The notes under the pieces are model-generated. The model ran no database searches, was not told the DNA's origin, and saw only the letters and a list, made by a program, of their open reading frames with translations. A stretch of 64,000 nucleotides of DNA from Halomonas sp. JB37 (GTDB lineage Bacteria; Pseudomonadota; Gammaproteobacteria; Pseudomonadales; Halomonadaceae): assembly GCF_002332255.1 (NCBI RefSeq), contig NZ_NRGW01000001.1:496001-560000 (forward strand), in the 5' to 3' direction. Within the stretch, counting starts at the first letter, position 1. Every line of letters begins with the position of its first letter. The position numbers were made by a program, and so were the translations under genes. Shown here piece after piece: positions 1 through 7,549 of this stretch.

Positions 1-30
1 CAGCTGCGTTTTCTTTTTCGTGAGGTAAGC

Positions 31-921
31 ATGGATCGTTCACTGTTGCGGCCGAAGGGATTGGCTCGCGTGGCAGACTTTTTACAGCTGATGCGCTTGG
101 ATCGGCCCATAGGCACGTGGCTATTAATGTGGCCCGCTCTTTGGGCGCTATGGATTGCCGCGCAGGGCGTGCCGGGGCGCAATGTGCTGCTTATTTTTGT
201 TGCCGGCGTTTACGCCATGCGTGCCGCAGGCTGCGTGGTGAATGACTATGCCGACCGTCATTTTGATGGGCATGTAAAGCGCACTAAAAATCGTCCTCTA
301 GCCACCGGTCGTATTAGCGAAACCGAGGCCCAGCTGCTGTTTATCGCATTGATCGCGATATCCTTCATTTTGGTGCTGCTGACCAATTGGTTCACGGTGA
401 TGCTCTCGCTGGGTGGCGTGCTGCTAGCGATTATTTATCCGTTTATGAAGCGCTATACCAACCTTCCTCAGGTCGTGCTGGGCGCCGCCTTTGCTTGGGC
501 GATCCCCATGGCGTTTGGCGCTGTGCTGGGCTATGTCCCGCTGGAGGCTTGGCTATTGTTTTTTGCTAATGTGGTTTGGACCGTGGCGTACGATACCCAG
601 TACGCCATGGTGGACCGCGACGATGATTTAAAAATCGGTATTAAATCGACAGCCGTGCTGTTTGGTAATGCGGACCGCGTCATTATTGCTTTATTACAAG
701 TGGTGACGTTGCTGCTATTAGCATGGGTAGGGTGGCGAGTGGGTCTAGGCGGTTTTTTCTGGTTAGGACTCGCGGGAATGGCGGCCACTTTTCTGCATCA
801 GCAGCGGTTAATTTTTCACCGTGCCCGAGATGCGTGCTTTCAGGCGTTCCTCAATAATTTTTGGTCAGGTTTGTTTATTTTCGCGGGTATTGCGCTAAGT
901 TGGTGGCCTGTGGCGGGCTAA
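31..921 (+). CDS. ubiA: 4-hydroxybenzoate octaprenyltransferase
   Basis: Membrane prenyltransferase that attaches the polyprenyl tail to 4-hydroxybenzoate in ubiquinone synthesis. The 296 residues match the usual UbiA length. The first Asp-rich site is visible around residues 70-80 ([20 protein letters not shown]), and the second is [20 protein letters not shown] near residues 190-205. About eight hydrophobic spans follow the short N-terminus ([18 protein letters not shown]). The ATG follows a GAGGTAAG ribosome binding site. The 30 bases upstream have stops in two of three frames and may hold the end of ubiC, but that cannot be judged from this window. The gene is followed by the phoB promoter, so it probably ends its own operon. 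Confidence 0.96.
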   Translation: MDRSLLRPKGLARVADFLQLMRLDRPIGTWLLMWPALWALWIAAQGVPGRNVLLIFVAGVYAMRAAGCVVNDYADRHFDGHVKRTKNRPLATGRISETEAQLLFIALIAISFILVLLTNWFTVMLSLGGVLLAIIYPFMKRYTNLPQVVLGAAFAWAIPMAFGAVLGYVPLEAWLLFFANVVWTVAYDTQYAMVDRDDDLKIGIKSTAVLFGNADRVIIALLQVVTLLLLAWVGWRVGLGGFFWLGLAGMAATFLHQQRLIFHRARDACFQAFLNNFWSGLFIFAGIALSWWPVAG

Positions 922-930
922 TAATCGCCG

Positions 931-948
931 CTGTCATGTAACTGTCAT
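931..948 (+). promoter_or_regulatory. Pho box of phoBR
   Basis: Two identical CTGTCAT repeats (931-937 and 942-948) are separated by four bases (GTAA). This is an exact match to the PhoB-binding 18-mer. It lies 85 bases before the phoB start, so phoBR is predicted to be autoregulated under phosphate limitation. Confidence 0.9.
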
Positions 949-1032
949 CAAGTCATGGTGTTATCGTCATCGATATGTCATTGAGCTATTTTTCATTGAA
1001 TTAGCTCTCTTTGCACCCCTTGAGGCTCTGGT

Positions 1033-1722
1033 ATGACTGCCAAGACCGTTTTGATTGTCGATGATGAGGCGCCGATCCGCGAGATGATTGCGGTAGCGCT
1101 GGAAATGGCTGACTATCGCGTGCTCGAAGCGGATAACGCTCAGGATGCTCATGCTTTGATCGTCGACCACCAGCCTGATTTACTGCTGCTTGATTGGATG
1201 ATGCCTGGCACCAGCGGTATCGAGCTTGCTAGGCGCTTAAAGCGCGAAGAAGCCACTGCTGAAATTCCCATTATTATGCTGACCGCTAAAGGCGAAGAAG
1301 ATAATAAGATTCAGGGGCTTGAAGCTGGTGCCGATGATTATATTACCAAGCCTTTTTCGCCTCGCGAGTTGGTGGCACGGCTTAAAGCCGTTTTGCGTCG
1401 TGCAACGCCGCGTGGTGTTGAAGACCCCGTAGAGGTTAATGGACTGCTGCTTGATCCGGTGAGTCATCGTGTCAGCACTGATGATAAGGCGCTTGAGATA
1501 GGCCCAACGGAATATCGTCTGCTGCAGTTCTTTATGACGCACCAGGAGCGCGCTTACACGCGCAGCCAGCTGCTTGATCAAGTGTGGGGTGGCAACGTGT
1601 ACGTTGAAGAGCGCACGGTAGATGTACATATTCGCCGGTTGCGTAAAGCGCTAGGCGAACCCCATCAAAATCTGATTCAAACGGTTCGGGGCACCGGTTA
1701 CCGTTTCTCTTCACGGGTATAA
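1033..1722 (+). CDS. phoB: phosphate regulon response regulator PhoB
   Basis: OmpR-class response regulator activating the Pho regulon. The receiver domain fills about residues 1-120, with the acidic pocket DDE at 10-12, the phospho-acceptor Asp54 in [10 protein letters not shown], the conserved Thr/Ala in MLTAKG and the Lys in YITKPF. A winged-helix DNA-binding domain follows (about 130-229), with the typical EYRLLQFF and [12 protein letters not shown] segments and GTGYRF at the end. Length 229 is standard. A Pho box lies upstream, and phoR starts two bases after the stop, so the two are co-transcribed and probably translationally coupled. Confidence 0.97.
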   Translation: MTAKTVLIVDDEAPIREMIAVALEMADYRVLEADNAQDAHALIVDHQPDLLLLDWMMPGTSGIELARRLKREEATAEIPIIMLTAKGEEDNKIQGLEAGADDYITKPFSPRELVARLKAVLRRATPRGVEDPVEVNGLLLDPVSHRVSTDDKALEIGPTEYRLLQFFMTHQERAYTRSQLLDQVWGGNVYVEERTVDVHIRRLRKALGEPHQNLIQTVRGTGYRFSSRV

Positions 1723-1724
1723 AT

Positions 1725-3011
1725 GTGCGCTTATGGAGCCGTGAACTGTGGCAACTGGCCTGGCTAGCCACGCTGGGGACAAGCATTGGCTGGCTATTGG
1801 ATGCAGCGGGGCTGGGGCTGGCTTCTGGACTGGCAGTGTATCTGTTTTATCAATTGCGGCAGCTGCGCGCGCTGTATCGATGGCTAACCCTGCAACCCCA
1901 TGATGAACCACCTGCTGCCCAGGGGATATGGGGCGAACTGTTTGATCGCTTATATCGCTATCAAAAAAGCCAGCGCATTACGCAAAGTCGGCTGCGTGCC
2001 ACTTTGGCGCGTATTCAAGAGTCGTCAGAGGCGATGCGCGATAGCGTCGTTATGCTTGACCGCCACGGAGATTTAGAGTGGTGGAACAGCGCTGCAACCA
2101 CGATGCTTGGGCTGCAAACGGCCCATGACCGTGGTCAGCACATTACCAATTTACTCCGCGATCCGGGCTTTATAAGCTACTTCAACGCCCGCCACTATAG
2201 TGAACCGCTAACGCTAACATCGCCCATTGATGAGCGATGCATTCTGCAGTACCAAATTACCCTGTACGGCGACGATGAGCGGCTAGTGATGGCGCGAGAT
2301 ATCACGCGTCTGCATCGTCTGGAGCAGATGCGCCGTGATTTTGTGGCCAATGTATCCCACGAGCTACGTACCCCTCTGACCGTGCTTTCTGGCTATTTAG
2401 AAACCTATGGCGATCTTGCCGAGCAGCTACCTCCGCGCTTAGGTAAAGGTATTCAGCAAATGCAGGAGCAGACGCAGCGAATGCAGAACCTGGTCAATGA
2501 CCTATTGCTGCTGTCCCGGTTAGAAATTGACCAAAGTGGTAAGGATCATCAGCCGTTGTCGCTGGGCCCTTTGCTACAGAGTGTTCGTGAGGATGCGCTA
2601 GCGCTATCGGATCAGCGGCATACCATCACTATTGCGCTTGACAGCAAGGCACGTCTGCTAGGAAGCGAGCAGGAAATGCGCAGCGCGATTTCTAATCTCG
2701 CGTTTAACGCTGTTCGCTACACGCCGCCAGGGAGCCACATCACGTTGCGCTGGAAAGATAACCAAGCTGGCGGAGCCTGTATTGACGTTGAGGACAACGG
2801 CGAGGGAATTGATCCTGTGCACATCCCTCGGCTGACCGAACGCTTCTACCGCGTTGATAAAGGGCGTAGCACGACGACGGGCGGTACTGGTTTGGGCTTG
2901 GCAATTGTCAAACACGTGCTGCTACGCCATGATGCTCAGCTATTGATTGAATCTCACCCGGGTAAGGGTGCTTTATTCCGCTGTACATTCTCCGCTTCGC
3001 GCCTTAGCTAG
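1725..3011 (+). CDS. phoR: phosphate regulon sensor kinase PhoR
   Basis: Membrane-bound histidine kinase partner of PhoB. The N-terminus has one or two hydrophobic spans (about residues 10-45). A linker and a PAS-like domain follow (about 100-195). The HisKA H-box FVANVSHELRTPLT puts the phospho-accepting His at about 212. The C-terminal HATPase domain shows N (NLAFNAVRYTP), G1 (DNGEGI) and G2 (GTGLGLAIVK) boxes. Length 428 is usual for proteobacterial PhoR. The start is GTG at 1725, two bases after the phoB stop. An ATG at 1723 is out of frame. The kinase presumably senses through PstSCAB-PhoU, encoded 3 kb away on the opposite strand. Confidence 0.96.
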   Translation: MRLWSRELWQLAWLATLGTSIGWLLDAAGLGLASGLAVYLFYQLRQLRALYRWLTLQPHDEPPAAQGIWGELFDRLYRYQKSQRITQSRLRATLARIQESSEAMRDSVVMLDRHGDLEWWNSAATTMLGLQTAHDRGQHITNLLRDPGFISYFNARHYSEPLTLTSPIDERCILQYQITLYGDDERLVMARDITRLHRLEQMRRDFVANVSHELRTPLTVLSGYLETYGDLAEQLPPRLGKGIQQMQEQTQRMQNLVNDLLLLSRLEIDQSGKDHQPLSLGPLLQSVREDALALSDQRHTITIALDSKARLLGSEQEMRSAISNLAFNAVRYTPPGSHITLRWKDNQAGGACIDVEDNGEGIDPVHIPRLTERFYRVDKGRSTTTGGTGLGLAIVKHVLLRHDAQLLIESHPGKGALFRCTFSASRLS

Positions 3012-3085
3012 CCCTAAAATGCCTGCTGCACAATATTTGTAGAAGTGTGCAATATTGGCATGTAAGATTGGTAAAACTTTACTCA

Positions 3086-3102
3086 TGTGTCATTTTTACA
3101 CA
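3086..3102. promoter_or_regulatory. possible enhancer site, TGTG-N9-CACA
   Basis: Palindromic element TGTG-TCATTTTTA-CACA in the AT-rich 306-base gap between phoR and the first small secreted-protein gene. Its centre lies about 134 bases before the start predicted from the -24/-12 promoter at 3202. Two copies of the same TGTG-N9-CACA layout stand before the second paralog, the nearer one at the same distance. That suits a sigma-54 activator site. A weaker relative (TGTG-N9-CATG) lies at 3046-3062. The activator is unknown. Confidence 0.4.
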
Positions 3103-3201
3103 CTATTTGGGTGCGCTTTATCGCTAATTAAGATTTATTCCGTAATCTTATTTTTTATAAGTTTTTGATAATTATTGTTTTTATTTTATTATATTAGATT
3201 T

Positions 3202-3217
3202 TGGCATGTCTGCTGCA
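3202..3217 (+). promoter_or_regulatory. sigma-54 (-24/-12) promoter
   Basis: TGGCATGTCTGCTGCA has GG at 3203-3204 and GC at 3215-3216, exactly 12 bases apart as RpoN promoters require. It matches 10 of the 12 fixed positions of TGGCACG-N4-TTGCW. The same TGGCAT and TGC blocks at the same spacing precede both paralogous genes downstream. The predicted transcript starts near 3228, leaving a leader of about 90 bases. Confidence 0.7.
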
Positions 3218-3317
3218 GCGAATATAAGCAAGTAAGAGAGATGACCGCAGGAATTGCTGGCTGAACTTAGCCTTTCTTTCTTAGTTAAGCGGTTTAAACA
3301 GCGATCGGAGGTGGAAT

Positions 3318-3629
3318 ATGATGTCCAAGGAATTACTCAAGAAAGCTGGCATTCTAGGTTTAACGTTTGGCTTGATGGCTAGCCCGCTAGCGTTCGCAGA
3401 ATCTGAGCAAAGTACATCTATTGATCAGAACCAAGATATTACTGCGGATGACGAGGCGATGGATCCGCAGGGTACTCACACGGATACCGCCAGTGAGCAA
3501 AATCAGCACGATTTAACGCATGATGTTGGTGATGACGCCAGCGATATGGATCCAAACTCTACTAGTAATTCAGATGATGCTAATTTTGATAGCACAGAAG
3601 AGTTGCCTGAAGAAAATAGCGGTATGTAA
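3318..3629 (+). CDS. small acidic secreted protein, DLTxDxGD family (paralog 1)
   Basis: Unrecognised 103-residue protein. Residues 1-27 form a Sec signal peptide: basic KELLKK, hydrophobic core, and cleavage expected after SPLAFA. The mature part is very rich in Asp, Glu, Ser, Asn and Gln with almost no basic residues. It carries one copy of the family motif DLTHDVGD (about residues 65-72) and a degenerate one (DITADDEAMD). GGAGG sits six bases before the first ATG; a second ATG follows directly. The signal peptide, the motif, the promoter and the leader element AGCGGTTTAAACAG (3288-3301, ending 17 bases before ATG) are shared with the genes at 4236 and 4788. Function unknown; a periplasmic or extracellular location is inferred. 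Confidence 0.8.
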   Translation: MMSKELLKKAGILGLTFGLMASPLAFAESEQSTSIDQNQDITADDEAMDPQGTHTDTASEQNQHDLTHDVGDDASDMDPNSTSNSDDANFDSTEELPEENSGM

Positions 3630-3804
3630 TGACCGCACTGAAAAATAGTACTGAGAGCCTGTAAAGACTCTGCTATAGGGATGTTTTTAGATTCAAGGAT
3701 GAATCAATAGGAAATCAAAACGTTAGTGAGGGTAACATCCACGGTTGGAGTCCCGCACAAAGGAATGGAAGCTAGCGTTAGCATTACCTATCTGCAAGCT
3801 AGAC
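3630..3804 (+). other. transcribed spacer or possible small RNA
   Basis: There is no gene in the 175 bases between paralog 1 and its terminator. This is unusually long for a simple 3' tail, since the other two paralogs have their terminators 30-35 bases after the stop. It contains a near-palindrome GCTAGCGTTAGC and no credible reading frame. It could be an extended 3' UTR or a small RNA ending at the terminator, but nothing in the sequence decides this. Confidence 0.25.
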
Positions 3805-3838
3805 ATTAAGCCTCACCTCCGGTGGGGCTTAATTTTTT
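3805..3838 (+). terminator. rho-independent terminator
   Basis: Stem ATTAAGCCTCACC / GGTGGGGCTTAAT (13 pairs including one G-U) with a TCC loop and a run of T to 3838. Confidence 0.85.
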
Positions 3839-3976
3839 GCTGTCTGCTATTTTTTTACTGCCCTTAGCTTTTTTCAATGTTGCTCGTTAAATATGGTTAA
3901 CTGACTGCGCGCCTCTTTAGCGATATCGATTATCCCTATATTTTTTCAACTCAGCAACGCTGCTTTTTTCTAGCTG

Positions 3977-4024
3977 TGTGTCAAAAAGGCACATGCAAAC
4001 TTGCGCATGTGACATTTGTGCACA
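3977..4024. promoter_or_regulatory. paired TGTG-N9-CACA elements
   Basis: Two copies lie in the AT-rich 400-base gap before paralog 2: TGTG-TCAAAAAGG-CACA (3977-3993) and TGTG-ACATTTGTG-CACA (4008-4024). Their centres are 31 bases apart, about three helical turns. The proximal copy is centred about 135 bases before the predicted sigma-54 start, matching the site before paralog 1. CACATGC / GCATGTG arms (3990-4011) overlap both copies. Tandem helically phased sites at this distance are typical of RpoN activator binding. Apart from these elements and the promoter I see nothing in 3839-4235. Confidence 0.45.
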
Positions 4025-4124
4025 GTTATTTAGCGTGGTTGTTGTTTTTGCGTCATATTATTGTGCGCAATGTATGTGTTATATGCTATTGATTAATAGT
4101 ATTTTTTATAATCTATATTAGTTG

Positions 4125-4140
4125 TGGCATTCTTTATGCT
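4125..4140 (+). promoter_or_regulatory. sigma-54 (-24/-12) promoter
   Basis: TGGCATTCTTTATGCT has GG at 4126-4127 and GC at 4138-4139 (12-base spacing). The predicted start is near 4151, about 85 bases before the ATG of paralog 2. The TGGCAT and TGC blocks are identical to those before paralogs 1 and 3. Confidence 0.7.
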
Positions 4141-4235
4141 TACTAAGGGTAAGGAAGATGATTAAGTTAAAAAGTTTGCCATGAAGGCGCTTCTTCTTCC
4201 ACGCCAGCGGTATAAACAGTTTCAGGAGTGTCAAA

Positions 4236-4538
4236 ATGTTAAATATTTTTGTTAAAAAAGCAGCTTTAGTGGGTATTTCACTAACGTTATTGGCTAGCCC
4301 CTTTGCATTTGCAAATTTTTCAATTAATGCGAACCAAGATCGCGCAGTTGATATTGAGCCCATTCAGGCCCAGTCAGAGCGCACAGTAGGCCAGGCTGAC
4401 GTTAGCCCATCCGACTTAATGTATGATGAAGGCGACTATCCTGCGGTTATAAAGGCTGAGTCAACGAATGCCAGCGTTGATGTTGATTTTACGGCTAAAG
4501 ACTTAACGCATGACGAAGGCGATGGACAGGTTTGGTAA
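4236..4538 (+). CDS. small acidic secreted protein, DLTxDxGD family (paralog 2)
   Basis: Unrecognised 100-residue protein. Signal peptide at about residues 1-26 (VKKAALVGISLTLL, then SPFAFA). The mature part holds two motif copies: SPSDLMYDEGDYP (about 57-69) and AKDLTHDEGDGQVW at the C-terminus. The segment NQDRAV just after cleavage is shared with paralog 3 (NKDRAV). AGGAG lies eight bases upstream of the ATG, and the leader element AGCGGTATAAACAG (4206-4219) ends 17 bases before it. The gene is followed at once by a strong terminator, so it is monocistronic. Tandem duplication of one ancestral unit, promoter included, is the simplest explanation for the three genes. Confidence 0.82.
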   Translation: MLNIFVKKAALVGISLTLLASPFAFANFSINANQDRAVDIEPIQAQSERTVGQADVSPSDLMYDEGDYPAVIKAESTNASVDVDFTAKDLTHDEGDGQVW

Positions 4539-4572
4539 GCGATTTGCAATCGTAGAGTTATATGACGCCTTT

Positions 4573-4601
4573 GACCCCGCCTATGCGGGGTCTAGTTTTT
4601 T
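4573..4601 (+). terminator. rho-independent terminator
   Basis: Perfect 8-bp stem GACCCCGC / GCGGGGTC with a CTAT loop, then TAG and six T. Confidence 0.92.
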
Positions 4602-4664
4602 GTATCCAATATTATTTTAAATAAAGATATGATTTTTCAGCTGTTTTAAATATTTTTATTTTTT

Positions 4665-4680
4665 TGGCATCCAGTATGCA
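4665..4680 (+). promoter_or_regulatory. sigma-54 (-24/-12) promoter
   Basis: TGGCATCCAGTATGCA has GG at 4666-4667 and GC at 4678-4679 (12-base spacing). The predicted start is near 4691, with a leader of about 97 bases. No TGTG-N9-CACA element is found at the equivalent upstream distance, which falls around the terminator of paralog 2. Activation might come from the distant pair at 3977-4024 or from a diverged site. Confidence 0.65.
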
Positions 4681-4787
4681 CTCCTAACACGTACAATTAG
4701 TTGAAAACCATAGCCGCTGTGAAGTAATGCGATAACGGTTACTTTTACTACTCGTTAGCGGTACGTAGCAGTAATGAGGAGAACGCC

Positions 4788-5108
4788 ATGTTATTGAAAA
4801 AATTAAGCAAAAAAGTCGCCATTGTAGGTATTTCTTTCGGTTTGGTTGCTAGCCCGTTGGCAATGGCTCACCCATCCATCGAGTTGAATAAAGATCGCGC
4901 AGTTGGTCAGGACGTCATCGATAAGCCACAGTCTCAAATGTCTGATGATTCTCAAGTATCTCCACGTGATCTAACGCGTGATGACGGTGATAGCCTTGAT
5001 TTCTCGCCGTCTAGCAGTGCTGCTGATTCTGGCAAAAGCGCGCGCCGTGGTACTCAATACAGCCCGCAAGATCTGACCCGTGATGTAGGCGATAGCACTG
5101 ACTGGTAG
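4788..5108 (+). CDS. small acidic secreted protein, DLTxDxGD family (paralog 3)
   Basis: Unrecognised 106-residue protein and the clearest member of the family. Signal peptide at about residues 1-27 (LKKLSKKVAIVGISFGLV, then SPLAMA). Two well-kept motif copies follow: SPRDLTRDDGDSLDF (about 58-72) and SPQDLTRDVGDSTDW at the extreme C-terminus, joined by a Ser/Ala-rich linker. GAGGAG precedes the ATG. The leader element AGCGGTACGTAGCAG (4757-4771) ends 17 bases before the ATG, exactly as in paralogs 1 and 2. The regularly spaced acidic residues could bind a metal or a cationic surface, but no known domain is evident. Confidence 0.83.
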   Translation: MLLKKLSKKVAIVGISFGLVASPLAMAHPSIELNKDRAVGQDVIDKPQSQMSDDSQVSPRDLTRDDGDSLDFSPSSSAADSGKSARRGTQYSPQDLTRDVGDSTDW

Positions 5109-5137
5109 CCACTAGCAGTACGGTGACCGCTAGCGCC

Positions 5138-5170
5138 CATAGGCCCCGCTTCTGCGGGGCCTATGCGTTT
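5138..5170 (+). terminator. rho-independent terminator
   Basis: Perfect 12-bp stem CATAGGCCCCGC / GCGGGGCCTATG with a TTCT loop, followed by CGTTT. It sits between paralog 3 and the convergent cysZ. Only the plus side has a short T run. Confidence 0.85.
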
Positions 5171-5900
5171 AACTTGGCGTAATATCTCGAACGCCCCGAT
5201 AGTGTTCGTCCCACATCAGTACGGCACCCGCCACCGCGCCTGGAATCAGAAATAAATTGGCCAGCGGAATCCAGGTAATCAGCGTAATTAATCCGCCATA
5301 GGTCAGGCTTTGCCACCAGCGCTTCGCAAGACGATGGCGCATATCTTTAAAGGTTACCTTGTTGTTATCCATCGGATAATCCAGATAGGTTATCGCCATG
5401 ACCCACGCTGAGAATAGTGCCCAGAGTAGTGGCGCAACCAAATTCAGGCCAGGAATCCAGCTGATGATAAACAGACCGATCGCGCGGGGTAAGATATAGG
5501 CGAGTTTTACAAACTCTCGACCCACCGCATCGATAGCCGTTTGGGTAAGATTGCGGTCATCAAGGGGTTCGCGCCCGGTTGCCTGTATTTCAACTTTAGC
5601 GGCCAAAAAACCGTAAAAAGGCGCGGCAATGAAGCTGGTAATGAGCGTAAATGTAAAAAACACGACGACGATTAGGCTAATCACAAACAGCGGCCAAATA
5701 AGCCACGACAGCCATTCAAGCCAGGTGGGCACCATGTCCATCCAATGCGCCAGCCAGCCATCAAAGCGTGAGAGCACAAAGCTGAGCATGCTGATGTAGA
5801 CGATGAGGTTGATTAGAATGGGCAAGAAAATATAGCGCCGCATACCCGGCTGATAAACACAGCGTGTACCTCGGCTAAGGGCAGTGACAGCATCCAGCAT
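5169..5900 (-). CDS. cysZ: sulfate transporter CysZ (EI24 family)
   Basis: Inner-membrane protein of the CysZ/EI24 family, which takes up sulfate for cysteine synthesis. It has four to six hydrophobic segments (about residues 25-50, 70-100, 135-165 and 200-230) and the family segment SWIPGLNLVAPLLWALFSAW. I start it at 5900 because AGGAG lies seven bases upstream of that ATG, whereas the in-frame ATG at 5915 has no such site. The protein is then 243 residues, near the normal 250. A strong hairpin separates it from phoU, so it probably has its own transcript. No sulfate assimilation genes are near. Confidence 0.88.
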   Translation of the reverse strand: MLDAVTALSRGTRCVYQPGMRRYIFLPILINLIVYISMLSFVLSRFDGWLAHWMDMVPTWLEWLSWLIWPLFVISLIVVVFFTFTLITSFIAAPFYGFLAAKVEIQATGREPLDDRNLTQTAIDAVGREFVKLAYILPRAIGLFIISWIPGLNLVAPLLWALFSAWVMAITYLDYPMDNNKVTFKDMRHRLAKRWWQSLTYGGLITLITWIPLANLFLIPGAVAGAVLMWDEHYRGVRDITPS

Positions 5901-5923
5901 TAGGTGGCTCCTCATGATTCAAA

Positions 5924-5950
5924 CGTCCAGGTTGCCTGGCAACCTGGACG
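5924..5950 (-). terminator. terminator hairpin after phoU
   Basis: Perfect 13-bp inverted repeat CGTCCAGGTTGCC / GGCAACCTGGACG with the arms only one base apart. On the minus strand it is followed by only three T, so it is a moderate terminator for the pst-phoU operon. Confidence 0.6.
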
Positions 5951-5976
5951 TATTGCAGGAGGAAACCCTAATCAGG

Positions 5977-6702
5977 TCAAGGCTTTTTTAACCCTTGCGG
6001 GTCTAGGTTGTCAGGGTCGCTGTGGCGGATATCCAAGCCTTTCACGAGATAGACTACGTACTCCGCAAGATTATCAGCATGATCGCCCACGCGCTCAAGC
6101 GCACGCAGTACCCACATGATGCTCAGTACTGACGTAATCGAGCGTGAATCTTCCATCATGAACGTCATTAATGAACGCATAGCGCTGCTGTACTCATCAT
6201 CTACCAGCTCGTCTTCACGCACTACCTGCATAGCGAGATCGGTATCAAAGCGAGCAAAGGCGGTTAGCGCATCGCGCAGCATTTTACGCACGTGCTCGCT
6301 AATGTGACGTACTTCCACCAGCCCGCGAATGGTGCTGGTGCTTTCGCTTAACAGCAGCGCGTTACGGGCAATTTTGCTGGCTTCATCGCCAATGCGTTCC
6401 AGGTCAGAGGTAGCGCGAATAACGGCAAGTACCAGCCGCAAATCGGATGCTGCCGGCTGGCGGCGGGCCAGTACGCGCGTACATTCGTCGTCAATTTGCA
6501 GCTGCAGGGCGTTCACCTGACGATCATTGTCGCGCACTTGCTCTGCCAAGCGGGTATCGCCTTCTAGAAGAGCAAAGACGGCATCTTGCACCTGCTTTTC
6601 TACCAGACCGCCCATCGCCATCAGATGGGTTTTAAGCTCTTCCAACTCCTGATTGAACTGGCGGGAGATATGCTGGCTGTGGGTATCGCTCGTAATATCC
6701 AT
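5977..6702 (-). CDS. phoU: phosphate signalling protein PhoU
   Basis: Cytoplasmic negative regulator linking PstSCAB to PhoR. It shows two PhoU repeats of three helices, each with the metal-binding acidic motif (RIGDEASKIARNALLL about residues 80-95; RVGDHADNLAEYVVYL near 185-200). The start at 6702 gives 241 residues, the family norm, with AGGAG seven bases upstream. The frame could open 38 codons earlier at 6816, but that would overlap pstB and add a non-conserved leader. phoU is last in pstS-pstC-pstA-pstB-phoU, 31 bases after pstB. Confidence 0.96.
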   Translation of the reverse strand: MDITSDTHSQHISRQFNQELEELKTHLMAMGGLVEKQVQDAVFALLEGDTRLAEQVRDNDRQVNALQLQIDDECTRVLARRQPAASDLRLVLAVIRATSDLERIGDEASKIARNALLLSESTSTIRGLVEVRHISEHVRKMLRDALTAFARFDTDLAMQVVREDELVDDEYSSAMRSLMTFMMEDSRSITSVLSIMWVLRALERVGDHADNLAEYVVYLVKGLDIRHSDPDNLDPQGLKKP

Positions 6703-6733
6703 GGACCACTCCTGATGTCTTCGTCGATAAGGC

Positions 6734-7549
6734 CTAGGTGACGCGGCCGGTGATGTAGTTTTCGGTACGTTGCAAACGGGGGTTGGTGAATAGCTGGTCA
6801 GTTGGCCCGTATTCAATCAGCTCGCCCTGATGCAAAAAGGCGGTGTAGTCCGATACCCGCGCCGCCTGCTGCATATTGTGAGTCACCAGCACCAAGGTTA
6901 GCTCTGACTTGAGGTTACGAATTAACTCCTCAATTTTGAGCGTCGAAATGGGATCTAGTGCCGACGCGGGTTCATCAAGCAGCAGTACGTCGGGTTTTAC
7001 CGCTAAGGTGCGGGCAATCACCAGGCGCTGCTGCTGGCCACCGGAAAGCTGCCAGGCAGAACGATGTAGACGGTCTTTCACTTCATCCCACAGCGCCGCA
7101 GAAGTTAGCGCCCACTCAATAATGTCGTCACGCTTGCGCTTGGGCAGGCGCTGCTGCAAACGTAAGCCAAAGGCGACGTTTTCATAAATCGACATGGGAA
7201 AGGGATTAGGCGTTTGAAATACCATCCCGACACGTCGGCGCAGCTCAGTCACATTCACCTGAGGGCCATGAATATCTTGGCCTTCCAGCACAATTTGGCC
7301 GCTGTGACTCACAGCTTCATTAAGGTCATGCAGCCGATTGATGGCTCTTAATAACGTTGATTTACCGCACCCCGAGGGGCCGATAAAGGCCGTGACACGA
7401 TGACGAGGAATGCTCAGCGTTAGATCACGCAGCGCCTCTTTCCCCGCATAGGCAAGGCTAAGATGATCAATGCTCAGACAGCAGTGCTCAGGTGGAAAAT
7501 GCGTGACCGGTGGCTGAGAGGTATTAACTGAATGTAATGGCGCTAGCAT
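6734..7549 (-). CDS. pstB: phosphate ABC transporter ATPase
   Basis: ATP-binding subunit of the high-affinity phosphate importer. Walker A is GPSGCGKST (about residues 57-65), the Q-loop lies in [17 protein letters not shown], the signature is LSGGQQQR, Walker B is [12 protein letters not shown], and the H-loop is LVTHNMQQA. Length 271 is normal for PstB. The start overlaps the end of pstA by seven bases, indicating coupled translation. The first 25 or so residues before the conserved core are variable. Confidence 0.97.
   Translation of the reverse strand: MLAPLHSVNTSQPPVTHFPPEHCCLSIDHLSLAYAGKEALRDLTLSIPRHRVTAFIGPSGCGKSTLLRAINRLHDLNEAVSHSGQIVLEGQDIHGPQVNVTELRRRVGMVFQTPNPFPMSIYENVAFGLRLQQRLPKRKRDDIIEWALTSAALWDEVKDRLHRSAWQLSGGQQQRLVIARTLAVKPDVLLLDEPASALDPISTLKIEELIRNLKSELTLVLVTHNMQQAARVSDYTAFLHQGELIEYGPTDQLFTNPRLQRTENYITGRVT

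Noticed and set aside
3766..3810. 14-codon frame starting ATGGAAGCTAGC before the first terminator
   Set aside because: Too short, the upstream AAGGA is too close to the ATG, and no paralog has an equivalent.
4118..4363. Minus-strand frame of 81 codons overlapping paralog 2
   Set aside because: It covers the sigma-54 promoter and the signal-peptide region of a well-supported gene and has no ribosome binding site.
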